From: Micrasema longulum | Lineage: Eukaryota; Arthropoda; Insecta; Trichoptera; Brachycentridae | Direction: 5' to 3' | DNA: 64,000 nucleotides | Assembly (NCBI GenBank): GCA_022494885.1 | Contig: JAGVSM010002848.1 | Coordinates: 62,001-126,000, forward strand | In this document: positions 30,979 through 42,249 of the stretch, in pieces | Position numbering within the stretch: position 1 is the first letter of the stretch | How the letters are laid out: each line of letters begins with the position of its first letter | The notes under the pieces: model-generated | What the model saw: only the letters and a program-made list of their open reading frames with translations | What the model was told of the DNA's origin: nothing | The model's database searches: none | Program-made: the position numbers and the translations under genes

Positions 30979-31475
30979 ATATTTTGAATTTATCTAATTG
31001 TTTGAAGACAAAGACTGGGTTTTAACCCCAGGGAGTTATTAAGATTGACATATTACAGCGGAGATGGAATTTTTTCAATTCATTTATGTTTCGTTTGAGA
31101 ATATATTTTAACTTACTGTGGTGCTCCTTGTAAAAACCTGTAATCGCCTTATTTGTTTTGTTTTTTAATATAATATGGTAAATGTGGATATTGTATATCA
31201 GACTAAATTTTTTTTTTAAATATTAAAACAAAAGAAATTATTGCAGAATAATTTCTCTACATTTCCTTCTCTAATAATAAGCTCATTTTAATAACTCCCT
31301 AGGAAATTAAATCCAGTCTTTGACTACAAATATTTGGACAAACCCAAAATATTGTTGATATAATCCTGGTCAAAGAAGTATAAAATTTTATAAATAGAAA
31401 TAATTCAGTCGGATGATTCTCACCCGCATCAATAAAGGTTTCAGTAACTTCACAAAAATCAAAGGATGGATGAAT
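30979..31475. repeat. FB-C fragments, broken copy
   Basis: AACAATATTTTGAATTTATC and ACCCCAGGGAGTTATTAAGA begin at 30979. AATAACTCCCTAGGAAATTA, TTTGGACAAACCCAAAATAT and CACCCGCATCAATAAAGG lie at 31290-31440. About 170 bp of unrelated AT-rich sequence separates the parts. Confidence 0.6.
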
Positions 31476-31941
31476 TGAATAAATGTGTATTCATAACTCA
31501 AATATGCCAAAAACTTAGATAACCGGTTTTCCTTGTATACTCACGATATGTACGTTCATTTGAATCAACGTACGCGTATTGTCATACCCACCTTGTTTAT
31601 TGTTGACGATACATCATATACACTGCATTTTGTGGTTACCTACCGTATTATATGGGAGTCGTTGCATGCACATTATTCATTCAATATGTACAAATATTTT
31701 TTAAAAATTAAAACGCTTTATTCGGAACAAGCCTTTAAATTTTTTTTTTTTTAATACAATCAAAACATCATAACAGTACTTACGAAAAATATTATGAAAA
31801 AGGTTTCAAATGTAGGTATAATATTTTTTTAATATTTTCTGTTTCGGATTTATTATCTTTTATTCAAGTGCCAAGCCATTCCTTCCTTTGATTCCGGTGG
31901 TCCTTGTTTTGAATCCCAATGTACCTACTCCTCCCTGACGG

Positions 31942-32130
31942 CGAGTCAAGAAAGCAACGCGTGACAACACAACAATAAAACACAACAATAAAACACAACA
32001 ACGAAAACCGTACCGCGAGCGTGACAGTGATTTCGAATCACCAACATACAAGGAAACGTTCAAAGTGACCAGTGCATACGATAACGGTGTTTTTCTAGAC
32101 CAGTGCCAAAGGGAGGAAATCGTAAGTTCT
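31942..32130 (+). pseudogene. Unassigned open frame ending at a donor-like GTAAGT
   Basis: An open frame after a TGA reads RRVKKATRDNTTIKHNNKTQ, QRKPYRERDSDFESPTYKET and FKVTSAYDNGVFLDQCQREE, reaching GTAAGT at 32131. The second half is unlike low-complexity chance sequence (CpG-rich, charged), but I recognise no family and there is no ATG near its start. It could be an exon or a transposon ORF scrap. ACAACAATAAAACACAACAA direct repeats (31966-32000) interrupt its 5' part. Confidence 0.25.
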
Positions 32131-32164
32131 TACTCTTTTCATTAATTCCAGGATTGACACTCAA

Positions 32165-32605
32165 AACTATAACGTCAATTAGTTTACCTAAAATCAAACG
32201 TTCCCTGTTTTCTTCGAACACGCGTACCGCGAGAGGGCAGACCTTGTTTACAGTCCCGAGGTCGAAGGTATCGAGCATCCAACATTTTCTTTATAGTCAA
32301 ACTTCTTACCAAGTTCTTTCCTATACCTTTTCAATATAAATGCACGCTTTAAGTTATTTTATTTTTTTTACTTGCGCACGCACACACACGCTTCCTCATC
32401 ATTTCATTCACACACGTTAATTTACACAAACATGAATGCAAACATCGGACACATACAATTTTTTTTATTATTTTTTTTTATTATGTATTATTAGATTAAC
32501 AGTGGATTTTTTTAATTGGCTCTACTATTGTAAATGTATTTCTACTTATTTTTTATTTAATAGCTGTGAAAATCACAAATAAAGAAAATAAATACTAACA
32601 CACGT
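32165..32605 (+). pseudogene. LINE C-terminal fragment with 3' UTR
   Basis: The plus frame reads SNTRTARGQTLFTVPRSKVS and SIQHFLYSQTSYQVLSYTF before a stop at about 32338. 'TR....LF.VPRS+.....+.F..R....WN.LP' is the LINE C-terminal box. A 3' UTR with ACGCACACACACGC and a tail at CACAAATAAAGAAAATAAAT ends at about 32605. Confidence 0.5.
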
Positions 32606-33530
32606 GGAAATAAATATAACAGTTTAACAAAGTGTGTGACTTGATTATGTTAATTAAGTGATGAGAGGTTATAGATGATTTTTCTGCGACATTTTTCATG
32701 ATGTACTTTAAAAAAACACACTTATGAGTTTTTTGGAAAACTGCTTTTCTTATAATGTTTCAAATGAGATTAAAAACGTATTTGACTAACGAAGCGATAT
32801 GCTTGGTTGGCGGCAGGTGTTAGTGGAGGGGATGCCAGTTCGAGACATCAAAGATTAACTCCATTTTTAAAATTATGAAAAATAAAAATTTCCATTAAAA
32901 AAATAATTGAATTTTCAAATTTGGTTTTCTAAAAAAAATACCATCAAGAACGTTCCTTTGAACTTTCGCGGTCTGCCCCTAAAACGCGTGTATATTAATG
33001 TAAGTTTTGTGCATGCTGCATAAAAAGACGAAACGCAAAGGAAATTATATTTCTAATAAATAAAAAGTAGGATTCATATCCGGTGATTTATAAATAATTA
33101 CATATTTTTAAAATTAATATTGTAATTATTATAATAAAAATGTAATTTCATCAATTGAAGAGCGTTTTTTTCAAAACACGACATTCACTCGAAACGTAAT
33201 TGCTTAGGAGAGGGTTTTTTGTGATTCGCGTCAAATCGCGTGCACAATCTTTGTTTGAAAAAAATACGCCTTACAACTTTCTTCGGTGAAATTGGTCGCA
33301 GAGAGTCTGAGGGGCTGATGGTGGCTGTTTGATGGTTAACGTATATTGGAATTTTTTTTTAATATATTTTTACTTTTTTTTTTATTGAATTTTTGGAGAT
33401 CCTTAATACTTTTTATTCTGTTTTTACCATGTTTTTTTAGCATGTGTTTTTTAATTCATATACATATTTTTTTTTCTTACTTTGTTTTTTTATTTTTTTT
33501 TATTAAATTGAAAACACATTTTACATAAAT
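32606..33530. other. AT-rich sequence with a weak tRNA-like motif
   Basis: ACGAAGCGATATGCTTGG and GGATGCCAGTTCGAGACATC at 32792-32850 have A/B-box-like spacing and may be a SINE head. The rest shows no gene; 33340-33530 is T-rich. Confidence 0.3.
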
Positions 33531-34205
33531 ATATACAATATTCCCAAGGAGTTTTAAAAAAAAACCTTTTTAGGGACATACAGATGAAAAAATTATTATT
33601 ATATAATTTATAGACGTTTTTATATTTTATAAATAACTATAATATTATTTACAAAAGCAGAAAAATTAAAATTATGATATACTACAAATTAAAAAGTGTA
33701 TGAAAAATACTTAAAAATAACAAAATAAACATAATACTAGGCATGGAAATAAATTCAAAATGATGTATACATTATGCAATCTAGGAAAGAAAATTTAAAA
33801 AATATAAAAAGTTTGAAAATTACATGTATGTATATATACAAACTGAACTAGTACAAAATTTTTTTTTTTTTTTTTTAATTAACAAAATATGCGCACACCC
33901 AGGTTAAATGTTTTTTGCTCTTGACATATATGTATATTTTTTACTGCGTTTCTTACTGTACATTTTGTTTTTACTACGTATTTTACTGGGTTTTTAGGTA
34001 TGTTTTTCCATGCCTACGTTTTTTTAGTATGGTTTAAACTTTGTTTTTTACTATGTCTTTTACCTTTATTTATTTTTTCTATGTATCGATTACTATTTCT
34101 TTTTTTTTCTGTCTAAGAACTTTTTTCTGACGAGTTTGATAGTTAAAGCAACTTTGTATAAACACCTAATTTTATGTAGATGATATGAAAATAAAAAATA
34201 AAATA
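33531..34205. repeat. AT-rich retroelement 3'-UTR-like region
   Basis: 33535-33600 (TTCCCAAGGAGTTTTAAAAA) resembles 11548-11600. 33940-34110 holds a degenerate TTTTTACTA-type tandem repeat, and AAAATAAAAAATAAAATAAA at 34188 looks like a poly(A) tail. No coding remnant. Confidence 0.35.
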
Positions 34206-35515
34206 AAGGCGTAGTAAAACTAAGCTTAAGGGTAACCTAATTGCGAGTTTATTTTTTTTTTTGCGTTTCATTAACGCCTCAATATAAATTATTGAAATGT
34301 TCAAAACACGATATTTTATCGTGTAAGACTGAAATTTTTTAAAGCCGGTTTTGGGAGTGTTTTGGTAAGTTTTTCAGGTAATTGGTTCGTCTCAATACTA
34401 GCTTTAATTTTTTTTTAAATTAAAAAAACGCTATGTGGGACGAGTATCGTGTTTTGAAAAAACAATCCTCAGTTAACCACCAACAATAAGTCTGGACATC
34501 CATAATATAACTTCTCAAAAAGTTTTTATTTTCTGTTAAAATATTTATCAGTATGTAAATTAAGTGAGGTCAAAAGAACCCAAAAAAATATAAACACTCG
34601 TTCAGCAACACAAATTAACTGTATTGTCCCATTTGTATCAACCGCCTTTGGTAAAAACCAATACAATAAAAGACTCAAAATGTAAAACAAATTTTAAAGT
34701 AAAAATAACTGCACATATAAAAAGTGTAGCGAGAGATTTTTTTGAAAAATATATATAAATCAAAAAACGTAGTATTTTATATAATTGGTACACATATTAT
34801 TTATATTTTTATGTATTTCATTGCTTTATATTTGTTTTATTATATATTATACCATATTATTTATGTTTAAGTAACATGTATTCTTGGCACATATATATAT
34901 ATACTTTATATTTGTACAATAATGATTTTTAATTTCTTACATTTCTTGCATTTATAATTAAGTAGTTTTAGTTTTTCTTTTTTATGTTATTGTTTTATTA
35001 GTATAGGACTACTTGTGATCTAAAGATAGAAAATCTCCATCTTAGAACAGGCTGTGCCATGTTAGATGGAGACTATTATAAACAGAGAACACTCCGTTTT
35101 CATTTTATATTAATTGGTTTTATATAGATTCCCTGTTATGAAGTATGTTTATTTTTTTTAGCAATAAATTTATAAATAAAAATTAATAAATAATATAATC
35201 CATCGTACTTAGCTACATTGTTAAAAGAAAAATCGGTAATTAACGCAAAAGCGGTAACATGTCAGAAACGGTATTTACATACTACATGCTCGTAAACGTA
35301 CATAAGTATATGCATAAAAGGTATGCGTTATGTCGAACCACCCACAATTTCCAGATAATCTGAAACATATATTATAAAGGTCAACTTTTTTCTAGGAAAT
35401 ATGCTTTTACACTTCAACATGTTGATACTTACTTAAATTCATTAAGTTTAAGTGCCGAAATAGTATTTGCGATACAAAACATTAAAAAAAAAAAATGGAT
35501 ATAGTAAAAAGCTAT
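34206..35515. other. AT-rich sequence with a retroelement 3'-UTR-like tail
   Basis: 34760-35190 ends TTAGCAATAAATTTATAAAT and may be a LINE 3' end. CAAAACACGATATTTTATCG at 34303 and GAGTATCGTGTTTTGAAAAA at 34442 form a dispersed inverted motif. No gene. Confidence 0.3.
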
Positions 35516-35519
35516 ACAT

Positions 35520-35865
35520 TTATTTAAACAGGTAGGGAAAACATTTTTAAGAAAGGAAAATGAAAGTCTAAGTATTTACAAGGCATTGGCTAGTTAAAAA
35601 AAGGCATTTTACACATTGTGTAACATTCGCCACTCTGCCTACGTTCAAACATCCACATTTCCTAACTCTTCCATCCTTTGACTTTTGTGAAGTAAAAGAG
35701 CTGAAAAAAAAAATGGATCTAAATAACTCCCAAGGGAGGAACTCTAGCCTGTCTGTAAATATATAGACAAGCTCATAACACTGTTATAACACATCATTCT
35801 GCCTATATGTAAACATCCATTTTCTCTACTCATCTATCTGCTGAATTTCGTGAAGTAAAGTGCAT
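35520..35865. mobile_element. FB-C diverged copy
   Basis: AAACAGGTAGGGAAAACATT, TTTTACACATTGTGTAACAT, GCCTACGTTCAAACATCCAC, TGTGAAGTAAAAGAGCTGAA, and a terminus AACTCCCAAGGGAGGAAC. Confidence 0.6.
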
Positions 35866-36312
35866 ATTTTTTACTGATAATATTTCATTGATTCCAAACT
35901 TTCAAAATTTTCCTTCTTATAAAAAACATGCACTATCGTGGATTCAAACTAAAGATATGAACTCTTTTTTTCTATGATTTATTTTGTTGCCCTTTAATAA
36001 TAAGGAATATTTTTGTGTTTTTTTAATATTTTTTATTTCCTTTTTTAATTACTATAAAAAAAATACCATATTATTTTTTACAGAATATTTTATTTTTTCT
36101 TTCTTATGTTACAAATTTTATAACTGTCCATTATTTATTATAGGAGCAAAAATTCATTAACATTTTCTTGTATCCCACGAACAGGCCACGCCTTTGTGGG
36201 ATTTTTTGTGTACTATTTTTCTATTAATATGTATTTCATTGCAAAGTAATTATGCTTTATTTTTTTAATACTCTGTTTTATTATTATGTTTATTTTAAAT
36301 AAAACGAAAAAA
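35866..36312 (+). mobile_element. Tail-G copy with conserved hairpin
   Basis: CTGATAATATTTCATTGATT, TTGCCCTTTAATAATAAGGA, GTCCATTATTTATTATAGGA and the hairpin CCCACGAACAGGC-CAC-GCCTTTGTGGG (36174-36200) followed by ATTTTTT. It ends in TTTAAATAAAACGAAAAAAA. Matches 61546-61880 and 63340-63545. No coding part is seen. Confidence 0.65.
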
Positions 36313-37100
36313 AAAGGGAGCAGAAGCCTTTATCAATACGAAGGAGACTTATCTGGCTGAAATAAAGGTTTCAGCTGTTTATTTCAGTTCCAGTAGCCCT
36401 GTATATTCTTACCACTCTTCAACGCGCCATGTCACTATAGGTATGGTTAGGTACTGCCATTACTGATCTGTGGTGTGCGGTGTACGTGTTCAGTGTACAG
36501 TGTACAAGGGTTGCAGTAATAATAATTACAGCACAAGGGTGACACGATAGCTAACCTTTCTCCGTACTGACACATTTCCATAAGCAACCCGAAGGCTAAC
36601 AAAACCCCCTAGGACAGATGAACGAATTTGATAAAAAACACTAGACTTTTTTTTATCAAACGAACATAAATTAAACAATATGTAAAATTTTTGTCTTTAA
36701 TATATAATATGATATAATGTTAATGGCTGTATGTTTTCTGAAAAAAAAAATTGAATTAAAATTAACTAATACGTTGTCAGCAAGATTTCAGTTACAGCGG
36801 TAATTTAGAATATTTTTAACTAAAAACAGTTTATTAAAAAAAATTAACTTCATAAATAAATGTATTTTTAATTTAATTCATATGCTCTAAGGACCGGTGT
36901 TTTCATATAAATTTTTTGTTTCCAATTTATTTCAGTGATTGATGTAATAAGCTTCGAGCCCATTCGGACCTGTCATGTTCTAGCGTTGTAGCCTAGCCGG
37001 TGGCGATTAGTTTGTGAATGGAGGATAGCAGGTTTGTTAAGACAATTTTAGGTAAATTCTTCCAAATCCTAATTCAATTTTTATTTATCGATCATTCAAG
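36313..37100. other. Intergenic sequence with FB-C scrap
   Basis: 36320-36385 (CCTTTATCAATACGAAGG, CTGGCTGAAATAAAGG) resembles FB-C. 36410-36600 and 36950-37040 are more GC-balanced; GTAGCCTAGCCGGTGGCGAT at about 36987 could be a SINE-head A-box. No gene. Confidence 0.3.
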
Positions 37101-37106
37101 AACAAA

Positions 37107-37400
37107 TCGTTGCAGTATGTCCAAATGTTTGTAGATAAAGCTAGATTTCACTCGCTGGGGATTTATAAGGATGTAAATTTAGGTATCTTCAAGGCTTATG
37201 ACCTCATTGGTCGGTTTAAGTGGTCACTTTACACACGATAACAGATTAGAAAAATGATAATGTTTAAACATAGGCAGAATTATAAATGTTATACAGTGTG
37301 TAAAGTACCCACTTCAACCAGCCAACGATAGATCATAAGCCCTGTAAATACTTAAATTTCCATATTTCCTTCTTGTAAATGTTTTCCTGTTATAAATTTC
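37107..37400. mobile_element. FB-C diverged copy
   Basis: GCAGTATGTCCAAATGTTTG and TTCACTCGCTGGGGA at the left; TATACAGTGTGTAAAGTACC, CATAAGCCCTGTAAATACTT and AAATGTTTTCCTGTTATAAA at the right. Confidence 0.55.
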
Positions 37401-37852
37401 AAATAATTTATCGCTTATGCGTCGCGTCGCTTCTTTATATTAATTCATCGTTAATCTGTTTCAAAGCAGCGTCTCTATTTCGACTGTACCCACTTTCCTA
37501 CTGTATTTAACTATCGTGCGACACGCCAACTGACGAGTGACGTCATTCAGACGTCAATGGGTCATACCAACCTTACACCCCTGTCAATATTACCCCCATC
37601 TTTCCTATATTCCCCTAATTACTGCCAGTTAACTTGAAATAAAGTTTAATTGTCATTTTCTGCGCAGTAGTAAAGACGTTTCAATGTCATTATAAAACAT
37701 ATGTTTATTATAATAATAAAAATACTGTATTTAATTTAATTTCACTTTTACTTATAGTTTTCACCAGTTACCGATATGTTAAACTGGTGGGAGATGAACG
37801 AAGTATTATGAAATGAAAGCAGCGTTTGTCAATAATCATTTTATATAATTAT
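37401..37852. other. Intergenic sequence, nothing recognised
   Basis: 37430-37620 is GC-richer (ATGCGTCGCGTCGCTTC, GACGAGTGACGTCATTCAGA) but has no ORF. Confidence 0.3.
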
Positions 37853-37854
37853 TT

Positions 37855-38965
37855 ATTTATTTTAAAGAAACAAACAGTCGACAATGATATAGTAAAATTA
37901 AATAAATACAGTTTAAAGACAGACCAGCAAAGTCTCTAAATAAGAATCATACATATTATTAAATTGTGTTACAAAAAAAGGGTGTGTTTATGTGTATTTG
38001 TATAAGAGTAAGTGTAGATGGGTATTTATGTGTATTAGTGTAGGAGTAAGTGTTCAGGTGTGTGTAAGTGGCAGCATCATTAAATAGTAAGTGGGATCGT
38101 ATCGCAGCCAGAAATAATAAGTCTTAATTTATTTTTAAATAAATTAAGGGGCATCTGAAATATATCAATAGATGAAAAAAAGCATTATAGTTAGAGCAAG
38201 AACGATAGAAGAAAGACTGTTGTGCATAGTTAGTGCTGCAGACTGGCAGATGGGTCAAATACTTATTTCTTGTCACGCGCAAGGGGACATTAATTTTGGA
38301 GAGTAGGTTAAAACAGTCTACTTTATTATTTAATAATTTATGTAAATAGCATAATTCAAACACAGGGCGTCTATTTTCAAGGGTTAAAAATCCATTTTGT
38401 TTTTGGCAGATTGGCTGCAAGTACAAAGCGTTTTATTGTTTTTATAATTTAGGTATTTAAAAAATTTTCGTTGAACATTTTCAATCCTTTCTATGTTTGT
38501 TACGCATTATGGGCTCCGCACAACGGATGCAAACTCCAAATTACTGCGTACAAAAGTGTTGTAAAAAGTTTTTAATGTATTTGGTTTTTTAAAAGGTTTA
38601 GAAATTCTTAAAATGAAGCCCAGCATTTGGTAAGCTTTTTCAACAATATAATTTATGTTAGACCCAAACAGCAATCTTTTATCAAGAATTCTCCTAAGTT
38701 TCTTATCTCGCTACACCGTGATATGGTATTATCTTTGATCGTACAATTGTACGTAAAAAAAATGTACTCTAAGTAAATATCATTGAAAAACATTTGGAGG
38801 TATTAATGTACAATTGATTTTTATTACAGTAATCAAATAGACGATCAAGATCTTTTTGGATATTTACACAGTAAGATATATCGTTGACATTGGCAAAGAT
38901 CTTGGCATCATCGGCAAAAAGTAGAAATTGAGAAAATTTAAAGCACTGATTTATATCATTAATAT
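37855..38965 (-). pseudogene. LINE-K (Jockey-like) RT palm to C-terminus and 3' UTR
   Basis: The minus strand reads DINQCFKFSQFLLFADDAKI, then about 30 codons later NQLYINTSKC, later IVEKAYQMLGFILRISKPFK, ENVQRKFFKYLNYKNNKTL, PVFELCYLHKLLNNKVDCFN and RVTRNKYLTHLPVCSTNYAQ ending FYRSCSNYNAFF. FADD is the catalytic box of the RT palm and the rest is the classic Jockey-like thumb and C-terminal order. There are stops and several frame changes. The 3' UTR (38120-37855) matches 18800-19117, 44846-44955, 50085-50290 and 51390-51563. Confidence 0.85.
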
Positions 38966-39641
38966 TTTTTTTTTATTATTTTTATTTTCTTTTATTCAGG
39001 AAACATACAGTACAGTTACAAAGTTTAATATTTTACACAATTAGAATTAATTCTAATGGACCAGTGAAGTTTCCATATAATAAAGCAATTATATATAAGG
39101 TTAATTATGAAAGTATAAAAAAGTATTAAAAAAATGGAAAAAAAGAAGGAAAAAGAAAAACATAAATGAAAGTTGTTTAAAAATTAAAATTTAAGTGAAA
39201 AAAAGATATTTTAAAGTTTGTAGTTTGTAGTGAGTATTTACAAATGGAAATAATATTAAAGATGAAGAAAAATTGTAAGAGTAATTAAAAATTGAAATAA
39301 AGAATGGAAAACATGCTCAGATGTCAAAATAAAATAAAATAGTAATAACATTTTAAAAAAAAAGGAAAAACATAAATATACACATATTTATTTTAAGGGA
39401 TTCAAAGAAACGATGAGAAGAATATTTAAGTGAAATATAATACAATAAATTTAGGTCAATTTAAAAAACATCTTCAAAATTAATGACACATTATAGTAAG
39501 AGCAGCAATAAATTGATTTTATTTACATATATAACATAAGTATTTAAAATGTTTTTAAAAGTATAAAAACATGTCAATGCAGCAGAGAAAAAAGAAAAAA
39601 TAAAGAATAAAGTAAAGAAGGAATAACAAGTATAGCAAGTA
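38966..39641 (-). mobile_element. Poly(A)-tailed insertion in LINE-K
   Basis: It is bounded by ATCATTAATAT (38955-38965) and ATCTTTAATAT (39642-39652), an 11-bp near-identical target duplication. The RT frame continues across it (..FSLYIKD / NINDINQCF..). The minus-strand 3' end reads CCTGAATAAAAGAAAATAAA and A-rich tail, so it is a retroposed sequence. The interior is AT-rich with no recognisable protein. Confidence 0.75.
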
Positions 39642-39780
39642 ATCTTTAATATAGAGAGAAAATAAAATGGGACCTAAATGGGAACCCTGCGGAACACCAG
39701 AGCTGCAGTATATGAAACTGGATAAGACACCGTTTATAGCCACTGCCTGATCTATTTGTTACGTAAGAATTCAACCATTA
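39642..39780 (-). pseudogene. LINE-K RT fragment with the SGVPQGS motif
   Basis: The minus strand reads AVAINGVLSSFIYCSSGVPQ and GSHLGPILFSLYIKD. 'SGVPQGSHLGPLLFLLFINDI' is the conserved RT block just before the FADD palm of Jockey-like LINEs. It continues at 38965 after the inserted block. Sequence upstream of 39780 is too decayed to follow. Confidence 0.8.
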
Positions 39781-39949
39781 TGGTAATTAACGAGCATAAA
39801 TTAAACGAAAATAATTCATTCAAGTTTATATTCATGTTTTTTGTAGATATTTTTTGATAAAATTCCGTAGTTAATGATTAAAATAAAATTATCAATTAAA
39901 CTTCTTGGTTGAGTTTCAACTTTATTAAGTTTTGACTAAGTTTTTAGGA

Positions 39950-40130
39950 CTGAGGAGATGCCTTCTTAGGCAAAAAAGCTCTGCTCAAAGGTCCATGGTT
40001 TGAATCCTACTCTACCCTAACTTGATTCTCATTTTCTAATAGTGAGTTGTTTACAACTCGTTGGAAATGGTCCTCAAAATTAAATATATGGGTAAATCAT
40101 AAGAACTCAAATATTTATTTTTAAAAAAAA
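39950..40130 (+). mobile_element. SINE-A copy
   Basis: AGGTCCATGGTTTGAATCCT, ATTTTCTAATAGTGAGTTGT, TTTACAACTCGTTGGAAATG and GGGTAAATCATAAGAACTCA, with a short A tail ending at 40130 exactly where the PLE-1-like block starts. Confidence 0.75.
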
Positions 40131-40420
40131 CATGCTGATTTGAAACGACATGCTTTTAAGTAGTGCACTGATTAATCATTGTACATAAATTATCAATAAT
40201 AAGCGCATGTAAGGGTTACCTACTTAAAGCACTCGGTTTCAAATCGGCATGTTCGTTTTATATTTTTGTGCAACAGCTATGGTGAATAAGTACATCTATA
40301 GGTTTTGCATGTTAGTTTAATCGGTGTCCTGACGAAAAGGTGGCAACGTCTCGAAACCGGTAGACATAGAAAAGTTGGTACATGGTTATATAAAAATATT
40401 AAATAACATTCAGTAAGTAT
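40131..40420 (+). repeat. PLE-1-like fragment with hammerhead-like remnant
   Basis: CATGCTGATTTGAAACGACA and the complement of GTTTCAAATCGGCATG at 40236 form a partial foldback. The right part matches the PLE-1 arm: TGTCCTGACGAAAAGG, TGGCAACGTCTCGAAACCGG and TAGACATAGAAAAG. The stem II pairing is degraded here. Confidence 0.6.
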
Positions 40421-41226
40421 ACACGCGATATATAGAGCCCGGATTAATTTTTAAATGCACAAAACAAAGTGTGTATTTTCAGCAAATATGAGTGTAATAT
40501 CCCCAATTTATGTAGCAGCTTACAGCAGAATACCAATATTGTTTAGCCCAGATGTTGCTGGCTTTATAACAGGGCTCCGCAACCTTTTTTCAGCTATGAC
40601 ACAGCAAAGTTCTAGTTGCAGCTTACCATATTTTTGACATCGAAATTAATGTTTTATATTACATTATTAATAGGAAAAAATATATCACAAATATAGAAAT
40701 AATAATCATACATTGCATTTCTTGGTTTAATCAATTTACATCAATGGAATATGCTCTATGGAATAACAGCGAGCAAGCCACATCTCTATCGGCCAATATT
40801 ATTTCTACCGGATTACAGAAGCTTGCGTAGCTCAAAGATAAAACATGAATTACATTACGTCTCCAAACTCCAAATTTCAGATTTACCTTAGAAAAAATTA
40901 ACTTACGATTACAGTAAAATCTTGCAGCTTCCTTAAATGTAATTTAGTCTTTCAACACTCCTTTATAAAATGTTTAACTTACACCGTTTTAAGAATATTA
41001 AAGTGATATAAAAATCGATGAAAGAATGATTCTTAAAAGACAATTATTAGTGAACTATCGTTTTCGGTGAGAAATACTTTTAAATAATTTAGATTTTTAA
41101 TTATTTACTAAGAAATTGTGTTTTATTTCAAGACAAGTAAAAGGTAGCCACAGTTAAGCAAAAATTATTGGTACACTTATAAATAATATTATTTTATAAA
41201 TCACTTTTTCGACACTAAGACTTGTA

Positions 41227-41297
41227 TATGAGATAGCCGTGCGGATATGTCGTTGCTTGCTTATACAACGGCTGGCGTTCGAGTCCTCGCGGGGTTC
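41227..41297 (+). repeat. tRNA-like SINE head
   Basis: TATGAGATAGCCGTGCGGAT and GGCTGGCGTTCGAGTCCTCG have A-box and B-box (GTTCGAGTCC) motifs at tRNA-like spacing, but no acceptor stem. This is a SINE type different from A and B. Confidence 0.45.
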
Positions 41298-41298
41298 C

Positions 41299-41545
41299 AG
41301 TTTTTTGCAATTAAGGTTTTTTTTTAAATTAATTAAAAATATTTCAACTGAAACTTTTAGCCGCTAGTTCCATTTGTTATAATATATTATTTATCAAATA
41401 TAAAATAGTCCAGTTTTTTGCAATTATGTTTTTTTTTAATTCATTTTTTTATCAAGTAAATGTTTGTGTTCAGTTAAATATATTTCAACTGAAACTATTA
41501 GCCGCTAGTGCCATTTTTTATAGATTATTTATCATCAACCCAAAT
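41299..41545. repeat. Tandem duplication, about 115-135 bp units
   Basis: CAGTTTTTTGCAATTA, AATATTTCAACTGAAACT, TTAGCCGCTAGT and CCATTT...ATTATTTATCA occur in order at 41299-41400 and again at 41411-41532, with the second unit longer. Confidence 0.65.
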
Positions 41546-42249
41546 ATCACTCATTTAGTTGCAAAAAAGCGACACCAACCTTCATATTAATTAACTGTGT
41601 TGGTGTTGCTATTGTGCGTTAATTACTAACGTTTTTTTTTTTTTAAGTTTTTTTGTATTTGTATGACTAAAATAAATGGTCCAACATTTATCGCTGGTTT
41701 TTTTTACTAATTATAAATAATTATTTATTATTAATAATATTAAAATATAATTTTAATTTCTTGAAAATTGAAAAGATAACCAAGTGCTGTTTCTTATTCG
41801 CCATGTAATAAATACGCATTCAAACAGCAACCTCGTGTCTTCTGTCAATCTTTAACTAGGATAGGAGCTCCAAGCCTCAAAAATCAATTACACATACATA
41901 AAGGATACACAATTTAATCAATATAGTCGAAATTTCATGACTGCTATTTGTTTTTTTTTAACATTTTATTTTCATCATCCAGTAAGAATCTCCTATCCGA
42001 TATTTAGTTAGAATATTGTTTTATTTGACCGCTTCATAACCTGTATCGGCTCAAGGCACACCGGTTGCGGAGCACTGCTCTTTAGGGTTGAATGAATGAA
42101 ATAGTTTACCCCACTCATACCCTTTGCTTAGAACAACCCGCCCGCTTTGCTTTTCTGCGGATTTTGTTCAAAATATATAGAGGATGCGGGACCCTTAAGC
42201 AGTAAGAAAATAGCACACTTGTCACCGGACTACACAAAAAAATATATTG

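Larger units (their letters stand above)
40570..42077. mobile_element. hAT-like non-autonomous element, about 1.5 kb
   Basis: CAGGGCTCCGCAACC at 40570-40584 and GGTTGCGGAGCACTG at 42063-42077 are inverted repeats differing at one of 15 positions; 'CAG....CCGCAACC' is a typical hAT terminus. The 8-bp flanks CTTTATAA and CTCTTTAG agree at only 5 of 8 sites, so the target duplication is decayed or the boundaries are coincidental. No transposase frame remains. The interior holds a tRNA-like repeat and a tandem duplication. Confidence 0.5.

Noticed and set aside
36174..36210. Bacterial-type rho-independent terminator
   Set aside because: Hairpin plus T-run matches in form, but the context is eukaryotic repeats and the motif is part of a dispersed retroelement tail.
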